A stretch of 64,000 nt of DNA, from the NCBI RefSeq assembly GCF_040545875.1, contig NZ_JBEPMR010000004.1, one strand, 5' to 3'. Below the pieces are notes generated by a model that did no database searches, had not been told where the DNA came from, and was given only the letters and a program-made list of their open reading frames with translations. The position numbers and the translations under genes were made by a program. This document shows positions 51,811-60,421 of the stretch, one piece after another. Position 1 is the first letter of the stretch. Each line of letters starts with the position of its first letter. Source of the DNA: Faecalicatena_A orotica (lineage in GTDB: Bacteria; Bacillota; Clostridia; Lachnospirales; Lachnospiraceae).

Positions 51811-52923
51811 CTAATTCAAAATATTCCCCCCGCTGTCCACAGGGTTTGACATACTGGACACCTTAGGCTCAATCACAATCTTTATATCATCCGTTCTATT
51901 AAGCAGTGCCTGCTTATCTTCATATGCATACCAGGTTACCGTATCAGTCACATCTTTTTCAATCTCTGTCTGCTTTACATACCTAAAAAACATCCCGTTT
52001 TCCGTCTCGCTGCTAAAACCATTAAACTGTATGCCCTCTTCCTTTTCCATCTGGTCCGGCAGCTCCAGTCTTACACTTGGTGTATCCTCGTTTTCTTTCA
52101 GAAACACGCCTTTTTGGGTCTGGTCCATAGTATAAGCGCCAAATATAACCCCGTCCCCAAAGGAAGTCTGTAAATTGACGGTCACAACGTCATCCCCCAG
52201 CAAGTCAATGATTTCTTCCTCACTGACGTAAACCCGGTCTTCCTTTTTATCCATATCAAAATAATGAATACTGCATGCATCATTGTCCGAAATATGTACA
52301 TAATAAAAACCATCTTTACGGGGAATTACCTGCTGGTACCCTGTACCGTTTATCGGTATTTTCTCAGACTGCGCTGTACTATATTCCAAACTATAAAATG
52401 CCATCGACGATTCATCGCCCATTGAATAAATCTGATATTCCTCCGTTCCGCCTAAAAGATAAATGCCATGTCCAATATCCGTATGTGAGATTATTTTTTC
52501 GGTATCCAACGTATCCAAATCAAGCGTATATAAATCCCATGTCAGTTCCATATCTGAATCACTCTCTTTTGGAACCTCACTGGACAAACCAAAAGTTGTA
52601 TAATACAATTTTGACTGAACCAGTAAAAAATCCTGCAGTACAGATCCTGCCGGGAACTCCCCTAAACGTTCTTTGTTGCCCCCGTCTAAATCCGATGCAA
52701 ATACCTCCATTTCCCCTTTTGATTCCAGCTTTATTCCATACAAATGACCGGAATAAGGAAATATTGCCTCATATTCCATCGCCGCATTGCACGTGGAACC
52801 ACGGTCAAGTCTAGGCGATAAATGCCGGCAGTCCGGCTTATTGCAGACAGGTACAGCACTGGCATTTTCATAATCTACATAATAGGAGATGCCGTCTACA
52901 ACCATAAATTCCCCACTGCCCAC
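51811..52923 (-). CDS. DUF5050-like propeller protein lacking a signal peptide
   Basis: Protein of 370 residues made of repeated short beta segments (VVDGISYYVDYEN, LYGIKLESKGEMEVFASDLDG, DGFYYVHISDNDACSIHYFD), as in beta-propeller lipoproteins of Firmicutes. An N-terminal Cys pair CNKPDCRHL is typical of them. Such proteins are normally exported lipoproteins encoded next to ABC exporters. Here the frame opens with a GTG at 52923 and only 14 further sense codons up to an in-frame TAA; no signal sequence or lipobox is present. Either the start has been lost or the protein is a truncated relic, in line with the broken permease next to it. Confidence 0.6.
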   Translation of the reverse strand: MGSGEFMVVDGISYYVDYENASAVPVCNKPDCRHLSPRLDRGSTCNAAMEYEAIFPYSGHLYGIKLESKGEMEVFASDLDGGNKERLGEFPAGSVLQDFLLVQSKLYYTTFGLSSEVPKESDSDMELTWDLYTLDLDTLDTEKIISHTDIGHGIYLLGGTEEYQIYSMGDESSMAFYSLEYSTAQSEKIPINGTGYQQVIPRKDGFYYVHISDNDACSIHYFDMDKKEDRVYVSEEEIIDLLGDDVVTVNLQTSFGDGVIFGAYTMDQTQKGVFLKENEDTPSVRLELPDQMEKEEGIQFNGFSSETENGMFFRYVKQTEIEKDVTDTVTWYAYEDKQALLNRTDDIKIVIEPKVSSMSNPVDSGGNILN

Positions 52924-53058
52924 TCTGGCAGGCCCATGAGAAAAAATGTCAACATTGCTTTCTGATTACTCGCGTATATTTTAACTATTGTGTATTCAAA
53001 TCAAACAAATATCAAAAGAGAGAGATTCACCATTCCTCTATCAATTCGTCTATTTTGT

Positions 53059-54099
53059 TCATTCCCCACCACCGTCTTCCGATGTATTCTCTTCCAACAT
53101 AAAACGGTCAAAATCGCTTTCAAAAAGGTGGTCTTGCTTTACCCTGTATTTTTCAAATTCAGATTCTGCATACTGTTTGGCAATTTCAGCAGATATTTTA
53201 CCTGCGCTAGTTAGGATTTCCTTTTGTGAAAGACGAAGAACACCCTCAAACTGTTTTGCCCAGTCCTCCATAGTCATAGGAACCTCTTCCTCCGCTTTCA
53301 TTTCAGCAAGATCAAGGTATGCACTGACGATTCTGGACATCGCCCTCAATTCTTTTTCGGTTAGATAATTCTTGGCAACCGACACGTCAAATTTCTGTAT
53401 TTTCCCACCTGGTGCATCTTTCCATGTGGTAAGTCCCATATGCTCTTTTTCACTGTCTGCACGATGATATATCACTTCTGCAGCTGTTTCGCCGTGAATC
53501 GCCCAATGAAGTTGATTCTGAACACGGGCAAAAAATTGCCTTGTCAGGTTTGCCTTTGGATCGTAGTCAATACTGGTAGCATAAATGTCCGTGATTTTCT
53601 GATAAAAACGCCGTTCAGAAAGCCGGATTTCACGAATGCGCTGTAACTGTTCTTCAAAATAGTCTTTTGTCAGAACAGTTCCGCCGTTTTTGAGCCGTTC
53701 ATCGTCCATAGCGAAACCTTTGATTGTATATTCTTCAATAATATCATTTGCCCATTTACGGAACTGTACCGCCCGCGGAGAATCTACTCTATTTCCTACA
53801 GAAATAATAGCTTTCAAATTATAATGCTTTGTATCATATTGTTTGCCATCGCTGGCAGTTACTCGAAAAATTCGAGTAACTGAATTCTCATCCAATTCGC
53901 CTGTTTTAAAAGCTTTCTGCAGATGGTAGGTGACTGTATGAGATTCTACATTATAAAGCAATCCCATCATTTTTTGACTTAACCACACATTTTCATCTGC
54001 ATAAATAGCATTCACATCGCTTTGACCTGTGGCAGTTAAAAACGTAAGATACTCTGCGGCCGAAGAACGTACAATAGAAATCTCCTTTTTCTTTTTCAT
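53059..54099 (-). CDS. rhuM: RhuM-family protein
   Basis: Protein of 346 residues matching the RhuM (virulence RhuM) family along its length: VWLSQKMMGLLYNVESHTVT near residue 34 (HTH-like), TKHYNLKAIISVGNRVDSPR near residue 91, FRKWANDIIEEYTIKGFAMD near residue 113 and NYLTEKELRAMSRIVSAYLD near residue 248. Function is unknown; the gene is often found in restriction-modification and mobile loci, and the N-terminal part resembles Bro-type DNA-binding domains. It overlaps the 28-residue frame upstream by four bases (ATGA) and forms an operon with the HTH gene. Confidence 0.88.
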   Translation of the reverse strand: MKKKKEISIVRSSAAEYLTFLTATGQSDVNAIYADENVWLSQKMMGLLYNVESHTVTYHLQKAFKTGELDENSVTRIFRVTASDGKQYDTKHYNLKAIISVGNRVDSPRAVQFRKWANDIIEEYTIKGFAMDDERLKNGGTVLTKDYFEEQLQRIREIRLSERRFYQKITDIYATSIDYDPKANLTRQFFARVQNQLHWAIHGETAAEVIYHRADSEKEHMGLTTWKDAPGGKIQKFDVSVAKNYLTEKELRAMSRIVSAYLDLAEMKAEEEVPMTMEDWAKQFEGVLRLSQKEILTSAGKISAEIAKQYAESEFEKYRVKQDHLFESDFDRFMLEENTSEDGGGE

Positions 54100-54182
54100 A
54101 CGCCCACCTCGATTTCTTCGATGATATTACGAATAGCTTCTCGCAGTTCATCACGCTCTTGTTCCTTCTTTGTATCAGTCAT
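54096..54182 (-). CDS. 28-residue peptide between HTH and RhuM genes
   Basis: Short frame beginning MTDTKKEQERDELREAIRNI and ending in a glutamate-rich tail, preceded by GGAGGAAAA with good spacing. Its start overlaps the end of the HTH gene and its stop overlaps the RhuM start, so all three are coupled. The beginning resembles the N-terminus of HsdM, the type I methylase subunit (charged helix leading to a DELxxAIxxI pattern). It may be a methylase relic retained as a coupling leader; a functional micropeptide is the alternative. Confidence 0.5.
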   Translation of the reverse strand: MTDTKKEQERDELREAIRNIIEEIEVGV

Positions 54183-54414
54183 TATCTTTTCCTCCGTTGG
54201 TCAATTGTATTTTCTCTCCGTTAGGCAGTGTAAATGACTGCTCATAGGAAATATTTAACTCATCAGCTATTTTTACAAGTTCTGTATCTGTGATAGTCCC
54301 TCTCTTTAGCTTTGCACTAAAGTTTTGGGGAGACTGACCTATTCGCCGTGCAAGTTCAGACAGACTTATATCCATTCGGACACAAAGCACTTTGATTTGT
54401 TCTGCTGTTGTCAT
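54175..54414 (-). CDS. XRE-family helix-turn-helix regulator
   Basis: Cro/C1-type DNA-binding protein of 79 residues: VRMDISLSELARRIGQSPQN near residue 12 is the HTH, and the short tail ends in NGGKDND. It has a consensus promoter whose spacer contains the palindrome AACGTTTTCGTT, which suggests autoregulation. It heads the operon with the 28-residue peptide and RhuM. Confidence 0.87.
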   Translation of the reverse strand: MTTAEQIKVLCVRMDISLSELARRIGQSPQNFSAKLKRGTITDTELVKIADELNISYEQSFTLPNGEKIQLTNGGKDND

Positions 54415-54443
54415 ATTACACCTCCATCAAACTTTTGTTTTCT

Positions 54444-54472
54444 ATTATAAACGTTTTCGTTGAAGATTACAA
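54444..54472 (-). promoter_or_regulatory. Promoter and operator of the HTH-RhuM operon
   Basis: Minus-strand TTGTAA, 17 bases, TATAAT. The palindrome AACGAAAACGTT (54450-54461) fills the spacer next to the -10 box, a classical repressor position. Confidence 0.75.
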
Positions 54473-54517
54473 CCCCAGCACCAAACAGTAGTGTCAAGCC
54501 AATCTACCGAAAAGCAA

Positions 54518-54560
54518 AGAAAACCCGGCATAGCCGATAATTACGACTATGCCGAGTTTT
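54518..54560 (-). terminator. Terminator of the fucosidase operon
   Basis: Arms CGGCATAG / CTATGCCG extended by AAAAC/GTTTT beyond one mismatch, 13-base loop, T-rich on both strands. It lies 75 bases beyond the GH29 stop. The rest of 54415-54634 holds the HTH promoter and repeat copy B. Confidence 0.6.
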
Positions 54561-54596
54561 TCAAGGAAATAAACTCCCTTCGACGCACCTGCTAAT

Positions 54597-54641
54597 CAGC
54601 GGGCTTTATTATAAATTTTCCAGACAGTCACTTATTACTCC
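54597..54641. repeat. Imperfect direct repeat, copy B
   Basis: Partner of the repeat at 47470-47513. The left arm of the hairpin seen there (AAAGCCCGC) is absent here, so only the 3' half was duplicated or kept. It overlaps the last codons of the GH29 gene by a few bases. Confidence 0.6.
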
Positions 54642-55966
54642 CCTCCCGGAATCCGAACCCCGGCCATCCTGAACCCTGACTCATTTTTCAATATGTTCAG
54701 GTATACGCCTTCCTGCTCCGTCCTGTATGTAAGCTCTACGTTTTCATCAAGAGCTATGACACCCTCCGGTGCTTTTGCACCCTTGATAAAGATTTCCTGC
54801 GGCAGCTTTTCCTTCACATCCGCGAATACAAAAAGGTCATCCTCTTTTCTTGTGTAGAAGAGGTCCACATCTTCACGCAGCTCGTTTTCCCGTTTGCTGC
54901 ATCTGGTTCCATAAATTCCTTCGCCGTTTACTTTGAGCCATTTTCCGATTTGTTTGAGACGTTTTACCTGCTCCTGAGGGATTGTCCCGTCCGCTTTCGG
55001 TCCGATATTAATCAGCAGGTTCCCGTTGTTGGAAACAGTTTCTACAAGGAGCCTGATAAATTCCGGAACAGAAATGATCTTGTCATCGCCTTCCTCTGCA
55101 TTATATCCAAAGGATAGGCCCATGCCCCTGCACATCTCCCATTTTTCATCCCGCGTGGATTCTCCGTATTTATATTCTTTTGTCGTATAGTCATGGTATA
55201 ATCCGTTGAACCGGTCATTGACCACTCCCTCCTCCACAGTATTGTAATAATGGGAAAGCAGTCCGGGAAGCGCATTCACGCCCTGCCGCGGCCAGCCGAT
55301 ATCATTCCAGAATACTGACGGTTCGTACCGGTCTATGAGTTCCTTACTCTGCATGTAGGCATAATCTGCATATGCCGCGGTCGGGCAGGCATTGTCAAAA
55401 TTGTCTTCTTCCCGGTAAATGGGATCGTTGGCAAAACGCCAGTCGATGATTCCGGAATAATAGGTTCCCATCCTCATCCCCTGATTTCTGACCGCCCTGG
55501 TCAGTTCCCCGGTAATATCCCGTTTGGGTCCTCTTTTTACGGAATTGTAGTCTGTATACTCACTCGGGAAAAGGCAGAATCCGTCATGGTGTTTTGTGAC
55601 CAGAACAACATAGCCCGCCCCGGCCTCTTTAAAAAGCTCCGCCCATTCATCGGGATCCCATTTCTCGGCTTTCCACATGTCTGCAAAGTTTTCATAGGCA
55701 AAATCTTCCCCATATACTTTTTTATGGTGCTCATAACTCGGTCCCTGCCCCACATTTACGGAATTATAATACCACTCTGCATAAGGGTTGTTACAGAACC
55801 ATGTTTCATCCCCCGGCACCTCGCCTAGTTCCCATGTTCTGGGTGCATATGCCGGGACGGAATACAGTCCCCAGTGAATAAATATTCCAAATTTGCAGTC
55901 CTCATACCAGTCCGGCACCTCATGGGTGCGTACAGAATCCCATGTTCCAGAATAATGTTTTTTCAT
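54635..55966 (-). CDS. GH29 alpha-L-fucosidase
   Basis: Intracellular fucosidase of 443 residues without signal peptide. FGIFIHWGLYSVPAYAPRTW near residue 26, VLVTKHHDGFCLFPS near residue 118 (active-site HHD), YYSGIIDWRF near residue 165 and SVFWNDIGWP near residue 214 with the nucleophile Asp are GH29 hallmarks. It is the last gene of the ABC importer operon, 9 bases after the second permease, so the importer probably brings in fucosylated oligosaccharides. The stop lies inside repeat copy B. Confidence 0.92.
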   Translation of the reverse strand: MKKHYSGTWDSVRTHEVPDWYEDCKFGIFIHWGLYSVPAYAPRTWELGEVPGDETWFCNNPYAEWYYNSVNVGQGPSYEHHKKVYGEDFAYENFADMWKAEKWDPDEWAELFKEAGAGYVVLVTKHHDGFCLFPSEYTDYNSVKRGPKRDITGELTRAVRNQGMRMGTYYSGIIDWRFANDPIYREEDNFDNACPTAAYADYAYMQSKELIDRYEPSVFWNDIGWPRQGVNALPGLLSHYYNTVEEGVVNDRFNGLYHDYTTKEYKYGESTRDEKWEMCRGMGLSFGYNAEEGDDKIISVPEFIRLLVETVSNNGNLLINIGPKADGTIPQEQVKRLKQIGKWLKVNGEGIYGTRCSKRENELREDVDLFYTRKEDDLFVFADVKEKLPQEIFIKGAKAPEGVIALDENVELTYRTEQEGVYLNILKNESGFRMAGVRIPGGE

Positions 55967-55975
55967 CGTCTCCTC

Positions 55976-56800
55976 CTAACCTTTCACGGCTCCCGCAGTC
56001 ATTCCTGCAATAATATATTTTTGTGCAAAAATGTAAACCAATATAACCGGTATGGATATCAGTACCATATCTGCACACACCAGATTCCAGCTTCTGCTGT
56101 ACTGTCCGTAAAAATTGTAGACAGACAGAGGCAGTGTCCATTTATCGGATGAATTTAACAGATACATTGGTATCTGCAGTTCATTCCAGATCCACATAAA
56201 GTTCAGCACCGACGTGGTAGCCAGCACCGGCTTCAAAAGAGGAAAGATTACAAGTGCGAACAGTTTCCCACCTTTTGCCCCGTCCATGACGGCCGCTTCA
56301 TCCAGTTCCCTTGGAATGCCTTTGATAAAACTTGTGAAAAGCATGGTGGAAAACGGAATATATAATGCACTGTAAACACAGATCAGTCCCAGTCTTCCTC
56401 CATACAGTCCCAGCCGTTTCAGGAGTTCAATCGTCGGGAGGGCCGCAAACGGCGCTATAATTCCAAATGTCATAAAACGGTAAATGAACCGGCATGGCTT
56501 CGTATTTCTTCTTACAACAACATAGCTAAGCATCGAAGTCAGCAGAATTACGATTAAAACCGCTGATATCGTGATTACACAACTGTTTACAAGGGACCGG
56601 AGTACACTCCCCTGTTCCCAGACCGTTTTATAGTTTTCAAACATCCATACCTTCGGCAGAGATATGTTCAGGTAACTCGCCTCGCCTTTTGTTTTAAATG
56701 ATGTAAAAACAACCATAAGGATGGGGTAGATAATCAGTATACTCAGAACCCAAAGCACAACTTCCAGGATGACATTTGTCGTCTTTGTCTTTTTACTCAT
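55976..56800 (-). CDS. Carbohydrate ABC transporter permease (MalG family)
   Basis: Permease of 274 residues with six membrane helices and the EAA loop ELDEAAVMDGAKGGKLFALV near residue 183. Its ATG at 56800 overlaps the stop of the first permease gene (ATGA); a GTG at 56815 is possible but less likely. Works with the first permease and the binding protein; the ATPase (MsmX-like) is not in the operon, as is common for this class. Confidence 0.9.
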   Translation of the reverse strand: MSKKTKTTNVILEVVLWVLSILIIYPILMVVFTSFKTKGEASYLNISLPKVWMFENYKTVWEQGSVLRSLVNSCVITISAVLIVILLTSMLSYVVVRRNTKPCRFIYRFMTFGIIAPFAALPTIELLKRLGLYGGRLGLICVYSALYIPFSTMLFTSFIKGIPRELDEAAVMDGAKGGKLFALVIFPLLKPVLATTSVLNFMWIWNELQIPMYLLNSSDKWTLPLSVYNFYGQYSRSWNLVCADMVLISIPVILVYIFAQKYIIAGMTAGAVKG

Positions 56801-57663
56801 TCTGCGTTCTCCCACCTTTCACTAAATTTCTGATAAGCAACTGCTACAATTACAAGGATCACCGTAAACACAAGGTTGATTGCAACAGACTGTGCGTACC
56901 GCCCCGTTGCCATCTCGTTCATCATCAGCGTTCCAAATGTCTCCGTATCATGCCCCGGGCCGCCGCCTGTCATAACATATACAAGGTCGAACATCTTCAG
57001 TCCATAAATCAAACTAAATAAAATGTTTACATTTACGGTCGGCATGATCAGGGGAAGCGTAATATTCTTAAACAGGGCCCACCCGGAGGCCCCGTCAATC
57101 TTTGCCGCCTCAATATACTCCGGTGAAACAGACTGCAGACCTGCCAGTGTGATTACAATTGCGTACCCAAGATTTCTCCATATCTCTGCAATAGAAATCG
57201 CGAATACAGCCGTCCACCTGCTGCCCAGCCACTGGATCTTGCCTGCCCCGAACATCTGTACCAGCAGATTAATCGTACCGTTCCTTGTCTGAAAAAGCGC
57301 ACTAAAAATCAAGCCTACAACCAGCGCGGAAAAAATGGCCGGAATAAAATATACAGTTCTGATTGCATTTCTCGTTTTCAACTGCCTGTTCAGTATCAGG
57401 GCGAAAACAAATCCAAGTACTGTAACAATGATTGTTTTGGCACCTGCAAAAATCAGCGTATTCACCAGTGCTATCGGCACCGTCCTGTCGCTGAAAACCT
57501 CAATGATATTTTTCAATCCCACGAAACTCACATCATGCACATATGAATTCCAGTCTGTAAATGCATAGGCATATCCGATTGTAGACGGAAGCACAAAGAA
57601 AATAACAAATACTATCACCGGAATGATCATCATATAGCGCGGATATATTTTTTTTGTATCCAT
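56797..57663 (-). CDS. Carbohydrate ABC transporter permease (MalF family)
   Basis: Permease of 288 residues with six membrane helices; the EAA loop PEYIEAAKIDGASGWALFKN near residue 182 and the phrase FDLVYVMTGGGPGHDTET near residue 226 are typical of CUT1 importers. It is separated from the binding-protein gene by a hairpin at 57733-57769. Confidence 0.92.
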   Translation of the reverse strand: MDTKKIYPRYMMIIPVIVFVIFFVLPSTIGYAYAFTDWNSYVHDVSFVGLKNIIEVFSDRTVPIALVNTLIFAGAKTIIVTVLGFVFALILNRQLKTRNAIRTVYFIPAIFSALVVGLIFSALFQTRNGTINLLVQMFGAGKIQWLGSRWTAVFAISIAEIWRNLGYAIVITLAGLQSVSPEYIEAAKIDGASGWALFKNITLPLIMPTVNVNILFSLIYGLKMFDLVYVMTGGGPGHDTETFGTLMMNEMATGRYAQSVAINLVFTVILVIVAVAYQKFSERWENAE

Positions 57664-57732
57664 AGACTCTCCCTTCCTTTCATCAGAAGCAGTGGTTCAA
57701 AAAAACGCGAACACCTGCCGTCCGGGGACAAA

Positions 57733-57769
57733 AAGTGCCTGCCTGTTTCTGGCTGACAGGCAGGCACTT
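57733..57769 (-). terminator. Attenuating hairpin between binding protein and permease genes
   Basis: Perfect 14-bp stem AAGTGCCTGCCTGT / ACAGGCAGGCACTT with a 9-base loop, 9 bases after the binding-protein stop, followed on the minus strand by TTTTTGTCC. It would let the binding protein be made in excess of the permeases. Confidence 0.8.
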
Positions 57770-57777
57770 CTTCCTTC

Positions 57778-59103
57778 CTACTTGAATCCTTCTACGTTCT
57801 GTGATGTTGCTACTTTAATTCTCTCATCATCCATCAGTTTCAGGCACTCTTTCACGTCTATATTTCCTACCAGAAGTTCCTGAATGCATTTTCCGCCATC
57901 GTTTTGTGAGAATCCGATAATCTCAGGATTTGCAATAGACGGATTACCTACTTTTGCAATACTCTCTTCTGCTCCCTGATACTGGGAAGAAAGCTTATTC
58001 GTTGTCATTCCTTTGAACGTCGGTGTCGTTGCAATGCCGTCAAACGCCTCATTATAATTTTCCGGGTCTGCACAGAAGTTCACAAACTCTGTTGCCGTAT
58101 CTACCTTATCCCCATTCTTATTAACGAGTAAAAGTGAGTTATTCCCGCCTTCATAGGTTCCTTCCTCTGCCGTTCCCATGAAAATCGGCATCAGACCGAA
58201 GTCATCACTTGTATAGTCATAGGATTCGCTGTCATAATCTGTATCAAACCATGTATCCCAGCAGAAGATCATTGCTGCTTCGCCTGTTCCGAGCACTTCA
58301 CTGCTGTAATCCCATGTATCTGTAGAATAATCCTTCCCAAAATATCCTTTTTCAGCACTTGTCTTGTACCACTCAAGAAGGCTTGTCATTTCCGGAATAT
58401 CAGAATACGTTGTCTGATTGCTGTTGATCTTCTCCAGAAGATCGCCATCCTTAAAGATGGGGTCCATTCCAAACTGGTACAGAAGCGGCCATGAATCTGC
58501 CGCCGCCATATAAATCGGCTGGATTCCTGCATCCAGAAGCTTCTGGCATACCTCGTCGAATTCGGCCTGTGTCGTCGGCACCTTTAAGCCCTGTTCCTCA
58601 AAAATCTTCTTGTTATAAAAGCATCCTGATACAGATGACTCCCAGAATGGAAGTCCGTACACTACACCATCCCTCATTGTCTGTGCCTTTGAAGTGTCTG
58701 CAATATCATCCACCCATTTGGCATCCGTAAAATCCACAAAATTCTCTGCCGGATTGTAGGCATCCAGACTGTAGCCGCCGAAATGCATCAGGATATCCGG
58801 GATATCTCCGGTCTGGAATTTTGTCAGGCAGACACTCTCGAAATTACTTGCATCCAGCCCCTGAACGTCAATCTTATTTCCGGTCTTCTCTTCATAAAGC
58901 TGGAAGATTTTCTTCATATATGGTTTCGCAGCATCATCTGCATTCCCATATAATGTAAGAGTTACTCCCCCGTCTGATTTACCATCTGTTTTCTTGCTCT
59001 CCTTTTTCGCATCTCCCGATCCGCCTGAACACGCGGAAAGCATCCCTGCTGCCAGGGCCGTTGAAATCAACAGCGCCGCAATCTTTTTTCCTCTCTTTTT
59101 CAT
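57778..59103 (-). CDS. Sugar ABC transporter substrate-binding lipoprotein
   Basis: Type II extracellular solute-binding protein of 441 residues (SBP_bac_1/8). Signal peptide with lipobox MLSACSG (Cys near residue 25), charged linker, then GVTLTLYGNADDAAKPYMKK. Aromatic-rich segments (LLYQFGMDPIF, FCWDTWFDTDYD) suit oligosaccharide binding. First structural gene of the fucosidase operon, behind its own promoter (59135-59163). Confidence 0.92.
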   Translation of the reverse strand: MKKRGKKIAALLISTALAAGMLSACSGGSGDAKKESKKTDGKSDGGVTLTLYGNADDAAKPYMKKIFQLYEEKTGNKIDVQGLDASNFESVCLTKFQTGDIPDILMHFGGYSLDAYNPAENFVDFTDAKWVDDIADTSKAQTMRDGVVYGLPFWESSVSGCFYNKKIFEEQGLKVPTTQAEFDEVCQKLLDAGIQPIYMAAADSWPLLYQFGMDPIFKDGDLLEKINSNQTTYSDIPEMTSLLEWYKTSAEKGYFGKDYSTDTWDYSSEVLGTGEAAMIFCWDTWFDTDYDSESYDYTSDDFGLMPIFMGTAEEGTYEGGNNSLLLVNKNGDKVDTATEFVNFCADPENYNEAFDGIATTPTFKGMTTNKLSSQYQGAEESIAKVGNPSIANPEIIGFSQNDGGKCIQELLVGNIDVKECLKLMDDERIKVATSQNVEGFK

Positions 59104-59134
59104 AAAACTTTCTCCTCCTTTCGTTTATGTCCTC

Positions 59135-59163
59135 ATTATATCTGATGAAGCAATGAATAAGAA
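59135..59163 (-). promoter_or_regulatory. Promoter of the fucosidase ABC operon
   Basis: Minus-strand TTCTTA, 17 bases, TATAAT; leader of about 25 bases to AAAGGAGGAG. The weak -35 box suits activation or release from the adjacent LacI-type regulator. Confidence 0.6.
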
Positions 59164-59237
59164 TGGGAAAAAAGAAGAGAAAATATGGACAAAATGCATA
59201 TATGGTAAACAGTAACGGTTAATATGCTGCCCGGACA

Positions 59238-59271
59238 AAAAAGGCACCGGCCAAAGCGCCGATGCCTTTTT
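59238..59271 (-). terminator. Terminator of the LacI-type gene
   Basis: Stem AAAAAGGCAcCGG / CCGaTGCCTTTTT, four bases beyond the regulator stop, with T-runs on both strands. Confidence 0.8.
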
Positions 59272-59274
59272 CAT

Positions 59275-60300
59275 CTATGAAACGTTATATTTCGTCTTTA
59301 TAATAATATCCGTATAAAGAAATTCTTCCGCCGGCTCCTGCCCCTTCTGCAGTATATCCGCCAGTACAAACAGGGAACGGTACCCTTGTGTATACCCATT
59401 CTGGTCAATCAGAAAATCCGCCACATTATCATGAAGCGCCTTTACGTTCTTCGGTGTCAGGTCATATATGATTACAAACGGCCGTTTCCTTTCCGGAAGC
59501 TTTTCAAAAGCATTGCGTATTCCAGCCTGCCCGCCTGATACAACAACGATGCCTGACAAATCCGGAAACACTTCCAGCGTGTTCGTAATAATCCTTTCCA
59601 CTTCCGCCGTCTCATCAAAACTGCTCTGGACCCCGACAAGCTCCATCTCCGGAAAAGAGGTCTTTATCTCTTCTACAAATCCATCCACACGCATACTGTT
59701 GACACTGTTCCCAAAGTATCCGGTAATTACAAGTACCTTGCCTTTTCCGCCTGTCATGACCCCCATGAGCCCTGCTGCCGTACGCCCGCTCTTTTTGTTG
59801 TCCAGCCCGACAAAACAGCTCCTCTTTGTCCCGACAATATCTGAATTGAATGTAACGACAGGAATGTTCAGGTCTTCCACCAGATGGTTGATCCGCTCCC
59901 TGACCGCATTACATTCCACCGGCATGACTGCAATTCCCGAAACGCCCTGGGCAGCCAGCTTTTCCATCGCCTTCAGCTGCTCATTCTCGTCCACTGTCAT
60001 GCATTCCTCCAGAATCAGTTCCACATCCCTGTCAGCCAGTTCCCTGCGTGCATCCTCGATGCCCTTCTTCACCTGAATCATAAAAGAAGCCTTCGACAGC
60101 TGGGTCACAACCCCGATCTTAATATGCTGTTTATCTTTCTCATTCCTTTTACGCTTCGGTATATAGCCAAGTTCCTTTGCAATATCCTGAATGTGCTTCG
60201 CCACCTCCGGATTAATCCGCCCCCGGTTATTCAAAGCCCGGTCGACCGTCCCCCTGGACACTCCCGCAGCCTCCGCTATATCCTGTATCGTCACTGCCAT
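59275..60300 (-). CDS. LacI-family transcriptional regulator
   Basis: Repressor of 341 residues. The N-terminal HTH is VTIQDIAEAAGVSRGTVDRA (residues 3-22) with the hinge near residue 50; the rest is a type I periplasmic-binding fold (peripla_BP_4, sugar-responsive; VVTQLSKASFMIQ near residue 65, FNSDIVGTKRSCFVGLDN near residue 145). The ATG at 60300 is the standard LacI start (MAVTIQDIA); ten in-frame upstream residues are excluded. It precedes the fucosidase operon in the same direction and probably represses it. Confidence 0.9.
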   Translation of the reverse strand: MAVTIQDIAEAAGVSRGTVDRALNNRGRINPEVAKHIQDIAKELGYIPKRKRNEKDKQHIKIGVVTQLSKASFMIQVKKGIEDARRELADRDVELILEECMTVDENEQLKAMEKLAAQGVSGIAVMPVECNAVRERINHLVEDLNIPVVTFNSDIVGTKRSCFVGLDNKKSGRTAAGLMGVMTGGKGKVLVITGYFGNSVNSMRVDGFVEEIKTSFPEMELVGVQSSFDETAEVERIITNTLEVFPDLSGIVVVSGGQAGIRNAFEKLPERKRPFVIIYDLTPKNVKALHDNVADFLIDQNGYTQGYRSLFVLADILQKGQEPAEEFLYTDIIIKTKYNVS

Positions 60301-60379
60301 AATACGCTCACCATTCCTTCCGCCCTTCATGCACGCGCTTTTTCACGCTGTCCACGCAATACGCACGCATCTTTCGTTC

Positions 60380-60408
60380 ATTATAATATATCGGACGGCA
60401 TTTGACAA
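60380..60408 (-). promoter_or_regulatory. Promoter of the LacI-type gene with GCGTG repeats downstream
   Basis: Minus-strand TTGTCA, 17 bases, TATAAT. Between it and the ATG lie several GCGTG units (about 60325-60370, including GCGTGCGTATTGCGTGG) that may be an autoregulatory site. Confidence 0.7.
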
Positions 60409-60421
60409 GCAAAATCAGAAA

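Noticed and set aside
54484..54591. Short open frame reading NYDYAEFFKEINSLRR on the plus strand
   Set aside because: It looks faintly protein-like but has no start or ribosome site, is only about 35 codons long and overlaps a terminator hairpin.
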